From contig JAYFQE010000010.1 in assembly GCA_034927345.1 (NCBI GenBank), positions 1 to 64,000 of the forward strand: a DNA stretch of 64,000 bases, given 5' to 3'. The position numbers were made by a program, and so were the translations under genes. Of this stretch, positions 8,251 to 16,402 are shown piece after piece. The first letter of the stretch is position 1, and the number at the start of each line of letters is the position of its first letter. The DNA is from JAYFQE01 sp034927345. Its GTDB lineage: Bacteria; Bacillota; Clostridia; Saccharofermentanales; UBA5734. The notes under the pieces were generated by a model. It was given only the letters and a program-made list of their open reading frames with translations. It was not told the origin of the DNA and did no database searches.

Positions 8251-8279
8251 TTGCTTTATCCGGCTTTTTGCCGTATAAT
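8251..8279 (+). promoter_or_regulatory. Promoter of the M23 peptidase gene
   Basis: TTGCTT (8251-8256), a 17-nt spacer and perfect TATAAT (8274-8279), ending 36 bp before the ATG at 8316. The -35 match is weak (3 of 6). Confidence 0.5.
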
Positions 8280-8315
8280 AGGTTTTACGATTTTTGACGG
8301 GTGGAAGGAGACAGC

Positions 8316-9272
8316 ATGCAGCGTCAGAACATGGCGTCCGGCAATCCGGATACCAAACGAGCCGGCAAAGGCTGGCTCTTAATCACCAAATATCGCCGGC
8401 TTTTTATCATTTTCAGTTTAGTTATCGCTCTTGCCGGAACAGGAACAGCTGGATACCTATTAGGACGAGACAAACCGGTGCAGGTTCTTGCGTGGGACGA
8501 TACAACCGGCATTGCCGCTTTTGCCGGTGAACTTGCTGATGAAGAAGACCGCTGCGCCGCTATCGAGCAGATTAATGTAGAAAATGAACTGGCTCAGGAA
8601 AAAGAAAAAGCTGCCGAATTATCCAGTTCGCTGGAACAACAGCAGAATGAAATAGCCCAGCAGCAGCAGGAAATGGATGATCTGCAGGAATCCATCCTCA
8701 AAGCCCTGATGGCCAATCTCTCAGATAACCTCATTTCCCGTTCCGGTACTTCGGTTGCCGCTTATAGTCAGGAAGCAAAGAATCTGATTTCCTTATCTCG
8801 GAAGCTGACGGCTTTTGAAAAAACGCCCGAAGCTTCCGAATTTGATTTAACGGAGTATAAAAAGGCAATTGACAAACGCCTGCTGCGTCTGCCGACCTTG
8901 AAACCGATACCCGGTAAACTGGACGGATATGGCATGCGTATTCATCCGATTTACAAGTACAGGCAATTTCATCCGGCTGCCGATATAGGCGCCGCGACGG
9001 GTACGCCCATCAAGGCCGCCGGTTCCGGTTATGTCGTCAAAGCGGGCTATGACAGTTCAGCCGGACGTTATATCAAGATCGATCACGGGAATGGTTTTAC
9101 GACTACTTACATGCATTGCAGCAAGCTGTATGTTTCAGCCGGCGAAAGCGTCGTTAAAGGCGATGTCATCGGCGCCGTCGGCAGCACCGGAACCTCTACT
9201 GCGCCGCATTTGCATTTTGAAATCCGTTATTATGATAAACCGCTCAATCCCAATCAGATGATCATGGAATGA
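8316..9272 (+). CDS. M23 (LytM-like) peptidoglycan endopeptidase with coiled coil
   Basis: Membrane-anchored murein hydrolase or its activator, 318 aa. It has a signal-anchor helix (about residues 28-48) and a Glu/Gln-rich coiled coil (about 75-135, EnvC-like). The C-terminal M23 domain (about 195-318) shows the zinc ligands H-x3-D in FHPAADIGA, a conserved His in TYMHC and HLHFEI near the end. All residues needed for catalysis are present, so unlike EnvC it is probably an active enzyme. The ATG at 8316 has GGAAGGAG 6 nt upstream; the GTG at 8301 overlaps that site. It sits 44 bp before the PBP gene, so coordinated wall synthesis and cleavage is likely. Confidence 0.88.
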   Translation: MQRQNMASGNPDTKRAGKGWLLITKYRRLFIIFSLVIALAGTGTAGYLLGRDKPVQVLAWDDTTGIAAFAGELADEEDRCAAIEQINVENELAQEKEKAAELSSSLEQQQNEIAQQQQEMDDLQESILKALMANLSDNLISRSGTSVAAYSQEAKNLISLSRKLTAFEKTPEASEFDLTEYKKAIDKRLLRLPTLKPIPGKLDGYGMRIHPIYKYRQFHPAADIGAATGTPIKAAGSGYVVKAGYDSSAGRYIKIDHGNGFTTTYMHCSKLYVSAGESVVKGDVIGAVGSTGTSTAPHLHFEIRYYDKPLNPNQMIME

Positions 9273-9316
9273 ATGCGGTCATCTTCCGATTATTGAAAAC
9301 ATGAGGAGGCATCAGC

Positions 9317-11611
9317 GTGGCTGTTGATCGAAAAACTTATGCTCCGCCGCCGCGCCGCCGGTCGAGCAGCGTTATAAAGAGAGAATATCGCAAGCGTTTG
9401 AGAGGCAAACCGACACACAGCAGCACGATGCTTTCTATTCCGCATGTCATCGGCATAGCGCTCAGCCGGGCCCTTTTGTTGGTCGTTTTAATTCTGGTTT
9501 TAGCCGGATTTACTTTAGGCGGCCTGGGCGGCGGCATGTTGGTCGGCTATATTACGACGGCGCAGCCGGTTGTGACGGAACAGATTAAAAATACTAATGA
9601 AACATCGCGGGTCAAAGATGTTTCGGGCAATGATGTCGCCATTCTGACAGGCAGCCAAAATATCAACCGCGAGTATATTTCATTCAGCACAGTCAAGTCG
9701 ACTTATATTGACGAAGCCTTCAAAGCGATTGAGGACGAACGGTTCGACGATCATTTCGGCATCGATCCCAAACGGATCGGCAGCGCCATTCTCAGCGCCT
9801 TGATGAACGGCGGTTCGGCCACGCACGGCGGATCGACGATCACTCAGCAGACTGTCAAGCTGATTTCCGGCCAGGACCAGCGGTCGGCCCAGCGCAAGGT
9901 CCAGGAGTGGTACAACGCCATCCGTCTGGAGCAGCAAAAGAGCAAAGATCAGATCATGGAACTGTATATCAATTTGGTGCCGATGGGCAACAGCTATGTC
10001 GGTATCCAGTCGGCTGCCAGAGCCTATTTCGACAAAGACGCCAAAGATCTCAATCTGGTTGAATGCGCCTTTTTAGCCGGAATCCCCAACCGGCCTTCCA
10101 CTTATAATCCGCTGACCGAGACCGGCCGGCGCAACGCCTTGCGCCGGATGCGCATTGTCCTGGGCAAGATGATGGAGCTGGGCAAGATTACAGCCAAAGA
10201 ATATCAAACGGCTCTGGATACCGAGCTGCAATTCCGCAAAACGCCTCTGACGGTATCGGCGACTCAGGTAAATTCCTATTTTGTCGATTACGCGATTGAG
10301 AAAGTCATTGACGACCTCGTTGAAAAGCGCGGCTACAGTAAGGAAATGGCTTCCATAGCCGTGTATAATTACGGCTTGACGATCGAAACCACCATGGACC
10401 AGAACGTTCAGTCGCAGGTTGAGCAGACCTTTAATACCCAGGAGCTCTTTATATCCGATCCGAATGTTCTGATCGATTTGCCGGAAAAACCGAACGGCAG
10501 CATTGTGGTTATCGAAAACGCCCCAAATGCAGGCCAGATTAAAGCTATTGTCGGCGGTTACGGCGAAAAGACCGGCAACTTTGTCTTGAATCGGGCGATC
10601 AATTCCTATCGGCAGCCGGGATCAAGCATCAAACCGCTGGCGGTATACGGCCCGGCGATCAATACCGGGAAAATTACGGCGGCATCGATTTTTACCGATC
10701 AGGAGATGCATCTGGATAAATCCGATCCGACTAAGGTTTATCCGAAAAACAGTTATTCGAAACCGCCTTATAAAGGGAATCTCAGCGTTCGCGACGCCAT
10801 CAAGTATTCCAGTAATACGATTGCCGCTTATATTTGGATGAATGTTCTCGGCGGCGATACTTCCCTCTCCTATTTAAAACAAGTCGGCATTGACCGTACG
10901 AGTGAAAACTACGTCGCTATCTCGCTCGGCGCTTTCAACAAAGGCATGACCACGCTGGAAATGGCCGGCGCATATGCCACTTTTGCCAATGAAGGGCTGT
11001 ATACCGAGCCCTATGTCTACACCCGGGTGCTCGATGCCGACGGCAAAGTGCTGCTGCAGAACACGCCGTCTTTCAGCCAGGTTTATACTCCGGAAACGGC
11101 CTTCATCATAACCGATATGTTGAAGGGCGTCTTTTCAACCGGCGGTACGGCGGCCAGCGTCGGCGGCCTGGACAATATGCCGGCGGCCGGCAAAACCGGT
11201 ACGACCGATGAAAACCGCGACAAGTGGTTTTGCGGATATACGCGTTATTATACGGCCGCGGTTTGGTACGGCTATGACAATCGGCTGGGCTATACGGTCA
11301 TCCAGGACGGCGACAAGTCAAATGCCATCAAGATCTGGAAAGACGCGATGAACCGGATCCATCAAGGCAAAGAAGTTTTGGATTTTGAAATCCCGAAGGG
11401 CGTCATTACCATGACCATATGCAAAGATACCGGATTGAAGGCCTCGCCTAATTGTCCGAATACTGCGGTTGAATACTTTACCCCGGACGCGATCATGAAT
11501 CCGCAGGATGTATGTACCTATCACGATCCGCTGCCCACGCCCACACCGGCGGCAACCGTACCTTCGGCGGGTACGCCGGGAACAACGGCTCCGGCTGTCA
11601 ATGGCGGCTGA
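9317..11611 (+). CDS. Class A penicillin-binding protein (PBP1A-like)
   Basis: Bifunctional peptidoglycan glycosyltransferase/transpeptidase, 764 aa. It has a cytoplasmic basic tail and one transmembrane helix (about 45-80). The GT51 domain carries the catalytic ED pair (139-140, EDERFDDHFG) and GGSTITQQ (171-178). The transpeptidase domain has SSIK (Ser436), SSN (498-500) and KTGT (626-629), all intact. A Thr/Pro-rich C-terminal tail (about 735-764) follows a Cys-containing segment common in Bacillota PBPs. The GTG start at 9317 is preceded by GAGGAGG. An intrinsic terminator follows 17 bp after the stop. It is likely cotranscribed with the M23 gene. Confidence 0.95.
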   Translation: MAVDRKTYAPPPRRRSSSVIKREYRKRLRGKPTHSSTMLSIPHVIGIALSRALLLVVLILVLAGFTLGGLGGGMLVGYITTAQPVVTEQIKNTNETSRVKDVSGNDVAILTGSQNINREYISFSTVKSTYIDEAFKAIEDERFDDHFGIDPKRIGSAILSALMNGGSATHGGSTITQQTVKLISGQDQRSAQRKVQEWYNAIRLEQQKSKDQIMELYINLVPMGNSYVGIQSAARAYFDKDAKDLNLVECAFLAGIPNRPSTYNPLTETGRRNALRRMRIVLGKMMELGKITAKEYQTALDTELQFRKTPLTVSATQVNSYFVDYAIEKVIDDLVEKRGYSKEMASIAVYNYGLTIETTMDQNVQSQVEQTFNTQELFISDPNVLIDLPEKPNGSIVVIENAPNAGQIKAIVGGYGEKTGNFVLNRAINSYRQPGSSIKPLAVYGPAINTGKITAASIFTDQEMHLDKSDPTKVYPKNSYSKPPYKGNLSVRDAIKYSSNTIAAYIWMNVLGGDTSLSYLKQVGIDRTSENYVAISLGAFNKGMTTLEMAGAYATFANEGLYTEPYVYTRVLDADGKVLLQNTPSFSQVYTPETAFIITDMLKGVFSTGGTAASVGGLDNMPAAGKTGTTDENRDKWFCGYTRYYTAAVWYGYDNRLGYTVIQDGDKSNAIKIWKDAMNRIHQGKEVLDFEIPKGVITMTICKDTGLKASPNCPNTAVEYFTPDAIMNPQDVCTYHDPLPTPTPAATVPSAGTPGTTAPAVNGG

Positions 11612-11627
11612 ATCTCCAAAGATCACC

Positions 11628-11672
11628 AAACGCCCCCTTAATCCTTTAAAGGTTTAAGGAGGCGTTTTTTTA
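11628..11672 (+). terminator. Intrinsic terminator after the PBP gene
   Basis: A stem of about 16 bp (AAACGCCCCCTTAATCC pairing with GGTTTAAGGAGGCGTTT, small bulges) around a TTTAAA loop, followed by seven T residues. It lies between the convergent PBP and proB genes. Confidence 0.9.
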
Positions 11673-11700
11673 TTGCACAATAATCGGCCGGACTGGACTT

Positions 11701-12546
11701 TTACGCCTGAAACAGCGTGCCAACTTCCTGACCGCTTAAGATGGCGTCGATGATGCGCGGTTGCGATCCATTGGCAATCACGGTATTCATTCCGGCTTCG
11801 GTCGCGATACGCGCCGCGGCAATCTTGCTGCGCATGCCGCCGGTGCCGCGGCTGCTGCCTTCGCCGCCGGCTATTTTATCAATTTGCGGCGTTATTTTCT
11901 CCACGGTGCTGATCAGGCGGGCATCATCACGCTTATGCGGATCATGGTCAAATAAGCCGTCAATATCGGATAAAATGATCAGCAGATCGGCCTCGATCAA
12001 TTTCGCAACAATGGCCGACAGGGAGTCATTATCACCAAATGTGCCGTTGTGATAAATTTCGCGGGTAGAAACCGTATCGTTTTCATTGACGATCGGTATG
12101 ATTTCCCGCTCCAGCAGCGCATGAACGGTATTGCAGATATTTTCGCGGGTTATCGGATCGTCGATATCATCTTTGGTCAACAGAACTTGAGCGACCGTAT
12201 AGCCATAATCCGACATCAGGCGGCTGTACATGCTCATGAGCTCACATTGGCCGACAGCGGCAATCGCTTGCTTTTCGCGGATTGTCTGCGGCTTTTTTGG
12301 CAGGCGAAGACGGCCGACACCGACGCCGATGGCGCCGGACGAGACCAGAATGACTTCTTTTCCCTGGTTCATCTGATTGGCCAATGACCGGCAAAGATGT
12401 TCCATATTGCTCAGGTTGAACCGGCCATTATCATAGGTAATCGTCGAGGTGCCAACTTTAACGACAATACGGCCGGCTTTTGCCAATGGCTCTCGGGATA
12501 CAGAATTACCCTTCTGATTTATATTTAATTCATTCGGTTCTGCCAT
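11701..12546 (-). CDS. proB: Glutamate 5-kinase
   Basis: First step of proline synthesis: ATP-dependent phosphorylation of L-glutamate. The amino-acid kinase fold shows KVGTST near the N-terminus, VSSGAIGVG, NENDTV, FGDNDSLSAIVA and the GTGGM loop. At 281 aa it lacks the C-terminal PUA domain found in longer ProB proteins. The ATG at 12546 follows GGGAGGTT by 5 nt; the frame opens at 12570. proA and proC are not in the window, so the gene appears to stand alone. The upstream region is the structured repeat region at 12636-12827. Confidence 0.95.
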   Translation of the reverse strand: MAEPNELNINQKGNSVSREPLAKAGRIVVKVGTSTITYDNGRFNLSNMEHLCRSLANQMNQGKEVILVSSGAIGVGVGRLRLPKKPQTIREKQAIAAVGQCELMSMYSRLMSDYGYTVAQVLLTKDDIDDPITRENICNTVHALLEREIIPIVNENDTVSTREIYHNGTFGDNDSLSAIVAKLIEADLLIILSDIDGLFDHDPHKRDDARLISTVEKITPQIDKIAGGEGSSRGTGGMRSKIAAARIATEAGMNTVIANGSQPRIIDAILSGQEVGTLFQA

Positions 12547-12635
12547 GTTAACCTCCCAGGCGCATCTCATTCCGAGTATCTGAGTCTCTTTGCCATCATA
12601 AGCCCAGTTGTGTGAAAAATCAATCTGAGTTTATA

Positions 12636-12724
12636 GGGGGAAAGGCGCACGATGGGGGTCCAGTCGCTCGAACAGTGCGGGCTTCGCCCGAACTCGCTTT
12701 GTGGACTCCCCCTGCGCCTTTCCC
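12636..12724. repeat. Large imperfect inverted repeat enclosing one copy of a 45-bp element
   Basis: The left arm (about 12636-12662: GGGGGAAAGGCGCA..TGGGGGTCCA) pairs with the right arm (12702-12724: TGGACTCCCCCTGCGCCTTTCCC) with a 3-nt bulge. The interior holds a GC-rich tetraloop hairpin GCGGGCTTCGCCCG (12677-12690). The whole resembles a small cruciform element or a structured RNA. No T-run follows, so it is not a plain terminator. Part of the 403-bp gap between proB and the XRE regulator. Confidence 0.6.
12646..12690 (+). repeat. 45-bp repeat, copy 1
   Basis: Runs from CGCACGATGGGGGTCC to GGGCTTCGCCCG. Identical to copy 2 (12783-12827) except for one base (AACAG versus AACAA). It ends in the tetraloop hairpin CGGGCTTCGCCCG. 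Confidence 0.85.
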
Positions 12725-12782
12725 AGCTATCTCCTCAGATCGTTTTTCACAGGAATTCCTGGTGATCACGGAAAGCGCGGAA

Positions 12783-12827
12783 CGCACGATGGGGGTCCAG
12801 TCGCTCGAACAATGCGGGCTTCGCCCG
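12783..12827 (+). repeat. 45-bp repeat, copy 2
   Basis: Second copy, 137 bp from the first and in the same orientation, 44 of 45 bases identical. Copy 2 lacks the right arm of the large inverted repeat that surrounds copy 1, so it may be a truncated duplicate. It ends 14 bp before the -35 box of the XRE promoter. Confidence 0.85.
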
Positions 12828-12841
12828 CTGATTGTTTTTCA

Positions 12842-12870
12842 TTGACACAAGTGCTTCCTATTTGTATAAT
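12842..12870 (+). promoter_or_regulatory. Consensus sigma-70 promoter of the XRE-pot operon
   Basis: Perfect TTGACA (12842-12847), a 17-nt spacer and perfect TATAAT (12865-12870). The expected transcript start is near 12877, about 73 nt before the regulator start. Such a perfect promoter normally needs a repressor; see the inverted repeat just downstream. Confidence 0.85.
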
Positions 12871-12880
12871 AGGCGTGCAT

Positions 12881-12897
12881 GTTTAGTAATAGTAAAC
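12881..12897. promoter_or_regulatory. Probable operator (GTTTA-N7-TAAAC)
   Basis: A 17-bp inverted repeat, GTTTAGTAATAGTAAAC, lies just downstream of the predicted transcript start of the XRE-pot promoter; a further GTTTA half-site follows at about 12903. A block at this position would stop early elongation. The XRE-cupin protein encoded next is the natural candidate to bind it (inference). Confidence 0.5.
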
Positions 12898-12949
12898 TCA
12901 ATGTTTATTATTATCGCTACACAAAACGGAGTAAAAAGGGGCGGTAGAT

Positions 12950-13489
12950 GTGAATATTGGCGAAAAAATCAAATTTCTCCGCCAGGCGAACAATTTGACG
13001 CAGGAGGAACTGGCCGACCGCTGCGAATTATCCAAAGGTTTTATTTCGCAATTGGAGCGGGATATGACTTCGCCTTCCATAGCAACGCTTATGGATATTT
13101 TGGAATCGCTGGGAACAGATTTGCCCCATTTTTTTCAAGAACAGACTGATGAGAAAGTTGTTTTTACTCAGGACGATTTTGCCGTCAAAGATGATGCCGA
13201 ATCCGGAAGCCGGATCTGCTGGTTGATTTCCAACGCCCAGAAGAATGAGATGGAACCGATTCTGGTGACCTTAAATCCTGCCGGATCAACGTATCCTGAT
13301 AATCCGCATGAAGGCGAGGAATTCGGTTATGTTCTGGATGGGTCGATAACGATCCATCTGGGCAATCGGAAGTTTAAAGCCCGGCGTGGCGACAGTTTTA
13401 TGATCCGGCCCAATGAGCCCCATTATCTAAGCAATAGCGGCAAGAGAGCCGCCCGCATTCTCTGGATTTCAACGCCACCCAGTTTCTGA
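12950..13489 (+). CDS. XRE-family regulator with C-terminal cupin domain
   Basis: Transcription factor of 179 aa. The lambda-repressor-type HTH occupies about residues 4-58 (LTQEELADRCELSKGFISQLE), joined to a cupin sensor domain (about 105-176, with PHEGEEFGYVLDG and GDSFMIRPNEPH). This two-domain build matches regulators such as PuuR that sense polyamines or other small amines. The GTG start at 12950 is preceded by a G-rich sequence (GGGGCGG). It lies 14 bp before potA and is driven by the consensus promoter at 12842, so it likely autoregulates the uptake operon in response to intracellular polyamine. Confidence 0.9.
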   Translation: MNIGEKIKFLRQANNLTQEELADRCELSKGFISQLERDMTSPSIATLMDILESLGTDLPHFFQEQTDEKVVFTQDDFAVKDDAESGSRICWLISNAQKNEMEPILVTLNPAGSTYPDNPHEGEEFGYVLDGSITIHLGNRKFKARRGDSFMIRPNEPHYLSNSGKRAARILWISTPPSF

Positions 13490-13503
13490 CGGAGGATAGA
13501 CGC

Positions 13504-14700
13504 ATGATTTCATTCGCAAAAGACAAAATTGTTCATTCAAACCAGACCTCAACCCATGAAAACCATCAGGTTCTGGCGGATTCAACCGGGTCTTCGCATA
13601 TTATCGAAGTTGTCGGCGTGAATAAATATTTTGGCGACGCCCATGTTCTGACGGATGTGACTTTTTATATCCGAAATAATGAATTTATCACTTTACTGGG
13701 CCCCAGCGGCTGCGGCAAGTCTACAACCCTGCGCATTTTAGCCGGATTTGAACAACCGAATTCCGGAGATGTCCTGTTTGAAGGCAAGAGTATCCTGGCG
13801 ACGCCGCCTTATCTGCGTAAAGTCAATACCGTTTTTCAACGATATGCCTTATTCCCTCATTTGAATGTCTATGACAATATCGCTTTCGGACTGGCTGTTA
13901 AAAAGATCCCCAAGGCCGAAATGAAAATGCGTATCGAACAGGCATTGCATACTGTTGACCTGGAAGGATACGGCAGCCGCTGGGTCGATCAGTTGTCCGG
14001 CGGTCAGATGCAGCGGGTGGCCATTGCCCGGGCTATCGTCAATAAGCCGCAGGTTTTGCTTCTTGACGAACCGCTCGGCGCTCTGGATTTAAAGATGCGG
14101 CAGGATATGCAAATCGAATTAAAAGACATGCAGCGTCAGCTGGGCATTACTTTTGTTTACGTAACGCATGACCAGGAAGAAGCCCTGACCATGTCGGATA
14201 CGATCATTGTCATGAAAGAGGGTTTGATCCAGCAGATCGGCACCCCCATTGATATCTACAACGAACCTAAAAATGCTTTTGTCGCCGACTTCATTGGCGA
14301 AAGCAATATTCTGCCTGGCAAAATGGTACGTGATTATGAAGTAGCTGTCGCCGGCAAGCTTTTTACCTGTGTTGACACGCGTTTTCCGGACGAGGACGTG
14401 GATGTGGTTATCCGGCCGGAAGATGTTCAGATGGTTGAGCCCTCTGAGACAACTATTAACGGTCTTGTCACTTCAGTCGTTTTTAAGGGCGTTCATTATG
14501 AAATGCTTGTCGAGGCCGACGGCTTTGAATGGATGATTCAGAGTACCGACCGGGTTTCCGAAGGTACGCGAATCGGTTTGACCTTTGATCCGGACGAAAT
14601 CCATATCATGCGCAAGTCTGCTTATTCGCCGGATCGTATAAATAAACAGGAGGATCAGGAGGAGCCGCCTTCTGCATCTGTTGGGGAGGCGAATTGGTAA
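13504..14700 (+). CDS. potA: Spermidine/putrescine ABC transporter, ATP-binding protein
   Basis: Energises polyamine import with PotB, PotC and PotD. Of 398 aa, the ATPase domain (about 38-270) has Walker A GPSGCGKST, signature LSGGQMQR and Walker B LLLDEPLGALD. A C-terminal TOBE-type domain follows (about 300-380). The N-terminus has an extra 30-residue polar stretch before the ABC domain; an internal start there is not supported by a better ribosome site, whereas GGAGG precedes the ATG at 13504. It overlaps the potB start (TAATG). Confidence 0.95.
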   Translation: MISFAKDKIVHSNQTSTHENHQVLADSTGSSHIIEVVGVNKYFGDAHVLTDVTFYIRNNEFITLLGPSGCGKSTTLRILAGFEQPNSGDVLFEGKSILATPPYLRKVNTVFQRYALFPHLNVYDNIAFGLAVKKIPKAEMKMRIEQALHTVDLEGYGSRWVDQLSGGQMQRVAIARAIVNKPQVLLLDEPLGALDLKMRQDMQIELKDMQRQLGITFVYVTHDQEEALTMSDTIIVMKEGLIQQIGTPIDIYNEPKNAFVADFIGESNILPGKMVRDYEVAVAGKLFTCVDTRFPDEDVDVVIRPEDVQMVEPSETTINGLVTSVVFKGVHYEMLVEADGFEWMIQSTDRVSEGTRIGLTFDPDEIHIMRKSAYSPDRINKQEDQEEPPSASVGEANW

Positions 14701-15608
14701 TGAATCTGCGCCGTCTGGCTTATCCTTATATTCTGTGGATGCTCGTTTTTACTCTGGCGCCATTGCTGCTGGTCGCTTTTTATGCTTTTACCGCTTATGA
14801 CTCAGCCGGTCATTTATTTTTCACCCTCGACGGCTTTCGCAATGTTTTCAACATGGCCGATACGGTCGCGTTGAATATTTTCGGCTTAAATAGCCTCTTT
14901 GGCATCAATATACAAGTGCCCATCTATATCAATGTTTTTGCCAAATCGCTGGAAATCGCACTTGTCAGCACGCTGGTTTGCCTGGCTATTGGCTATCCGG
15001 CAGCTTATTTTCTGGCCGAACGGTCGAAAAAACGGAGAGGCAGCAGCAATTTCCTGCTCTTCTTGTTCGTTATGCCGATGTGGATGAACACGTTGCTGCG
15101 CACCTATGCCTGGCTCGCTCTGCTGGAACCGAAAGGCATCATCAATACGTTTTTAGGTTTTCTGAATATCAGCCCCATCCAATTCCTGTACAACGATTTT
15201 GGCATCGGCTTGGGTATGGTCTACAACTACCTGCCGTTTATGGTTCTGCCCATTCATTCTGTTCTTGTTAAAATCAATCCCAGTATCGTGGAAGCCGCGG
15301 AAGATCTGGGCGCCAATCAGATTCAGACTTTTACGCGGGTTATTTTCCCGCTCAGCCTGCCCGGTATCATGTCCGGCATCAACATGGTTTTTATGCCGGC
15401 CATGACGACTTTCCTCATTCCGGATCTCCTGGGCGGCGGCCGCTACCTCTTGATCGGCAACGCCATCGAGCGCCAGTATATGGTGTCGCGCGATATGACA
15501 ACCGGATCCGCCTTGTCCATATTGCTTTTGATTTTTGTTTTAGCCAGCATGCGAATGTTGTCGAGTTATGAAAAAGAAAGCAGCGAAGGAGGCGGACTGA
15601 TCGGATGA
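14700..15608 (+). CDS. potB: Spermidine/putrescine ABC transporter, permease PotB
   Basis: Inner-membrane permease, about 302 aa, with six predicted helices and the binding-protein-dependent transport (EAA) loop around EAAEDLGANQIQTFTRVIFP (about residues 200-220) that docks on PotA. It contains a periplasmic insertion between helices 1 and 2 with the second helix near residue 85. The ATG at 14700 shares its A with the potA TAA stop and has GGGGAGG about 9 nt upstream; the TTG at 14694 is the alternative. It overlaps potC by ATGA. Confidence 0.93.
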   Translation: MNLRRLAYPYILWMLVFTLAPLLLVAFYAFTAYDSAGHLFFTLDGFRNVFNMADTVALNIFGLNSLFGINIQVPIYINVFAKSLEIALVSTLVCLAIGYPAAYFLAERSKKRRGSSNFLLFLFVMPMWMNTLLRTYAWLALLEPKGIINTFLGFLNISPIQFLYNDFGIGLGMVYNYLPFMVLPIHSVLVKINPSIVEAAEDLGANQIQTFTRVIFPLSLPGIMSGINMVFMPAMTTFLIPDLLGGGRYLLIGNAIERQYMVSRDMTTGSALSILLLIFVLASMRMLSSYEKESSEGGGLIG

Positions 15609-16402
15609 AAAAACTCATTAAAAATGGCTATATGGCTTTGGTTTTTCTCTTTCTTTACGCGCCTGTCGTTGTTCTGATCATCTTTTCCTTTAATAAGGCC
15701 AAGTCGCGCGCCGTATGGGGCGGATTCACTCTGGACTGGTACCGGAAGCTTATGCAAAATGACGATATTCTGCAGGCGCTGCGCGTGACTTTAATCGTCG
15801 CTGTTGTGTCGGCGCTGGTTTCCACCATAATCGCCACCATGACCTGCATCGGTTTAAATGCCATGCGCCGGCGGCTGCGTAACCTGATCATGAATATAAC
15901 TTATATTCCCAACATTTGCCCCGACCTGGTAACCGGTGTCGCTTTGATGCTTCTCTTCTATTTTATCCACATGCAAACCGGATTTACCACCTTGCTGCTG
16001 GCGCATATCGCTTTTAACATTCCTTATGCTATTTTATCCATATCGCCCAAGTTGAAACAAATGGACCGCAATCTGTTCGAAGCGGCCCTTGATCTGGGCT
16101 GCCGGCCGCGTCAGGCTATTATTAAAGTCATACTGCCGGAAATCATGCCGGGAATCATCACCGCATTGATCCTGACTTTTACTTTATCGATCGATGATTT
16201 TGTCATCAGTTATTTTACCGCGGGCAATCAGGTTTCCACTCTGGCCATCACGATTTATTCCATGGCGCGCAAGAGTGTTAATCCTCAGATCAACGCCCTC
16301 TCTACTTTGATGTTCGTCAGCGTCCTGGTTCTGCTGCTGCTTGTCAACATTCGCAGCAACCGCGGCCTGAAGAAAAAGACTAACGGAGGAATGCACCCAT
16401 GA
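15605..16402 (+). CDS. potC: Spermidine/putrescine ABC transporter, permease PotC
   Basis: Second permease of the polyamine importer, 265 aa with six helices. The EAA loop is at about residues 158-178 (EAALDLGCRPRQAIIKVILP). Start and stop are both in ATGA overlaps with potB and potD, so translation of the three genes is coupled. The length and the IDDFVIS motif match PotC/YdcV-type permeases. Confidence 0.93.
   Translation: MKKLIKNGYMALVFLFLYAPVVVLIIFSFNKAKSRAVWGGFTLDWYRKLMQNDDILQALRVTLIVAVVSALVSTIIATMTCIGLNAMRRRLRNLIMNITYIPNICPDLVTGVALMLLFYFIHMQTGFTTLLLAHIAFNIPYAILSISPKLKQMDRNLFEAALDLGCRPRQAIIKVILPEIMPGIITALILTFTLSIDDFVISYFTAGNQVSTLAITIYSMARKSVNPQINALSTLMFVSVLVLLLLVNIRSNRGLKKKTNGGMHP

Noticed and set aside
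12646..12827. Two 45-bp repeats as a CRISPR or attachment site
   Set aside because: Only two copies, no spacer pattern, and no integrase or tRNA nearby.
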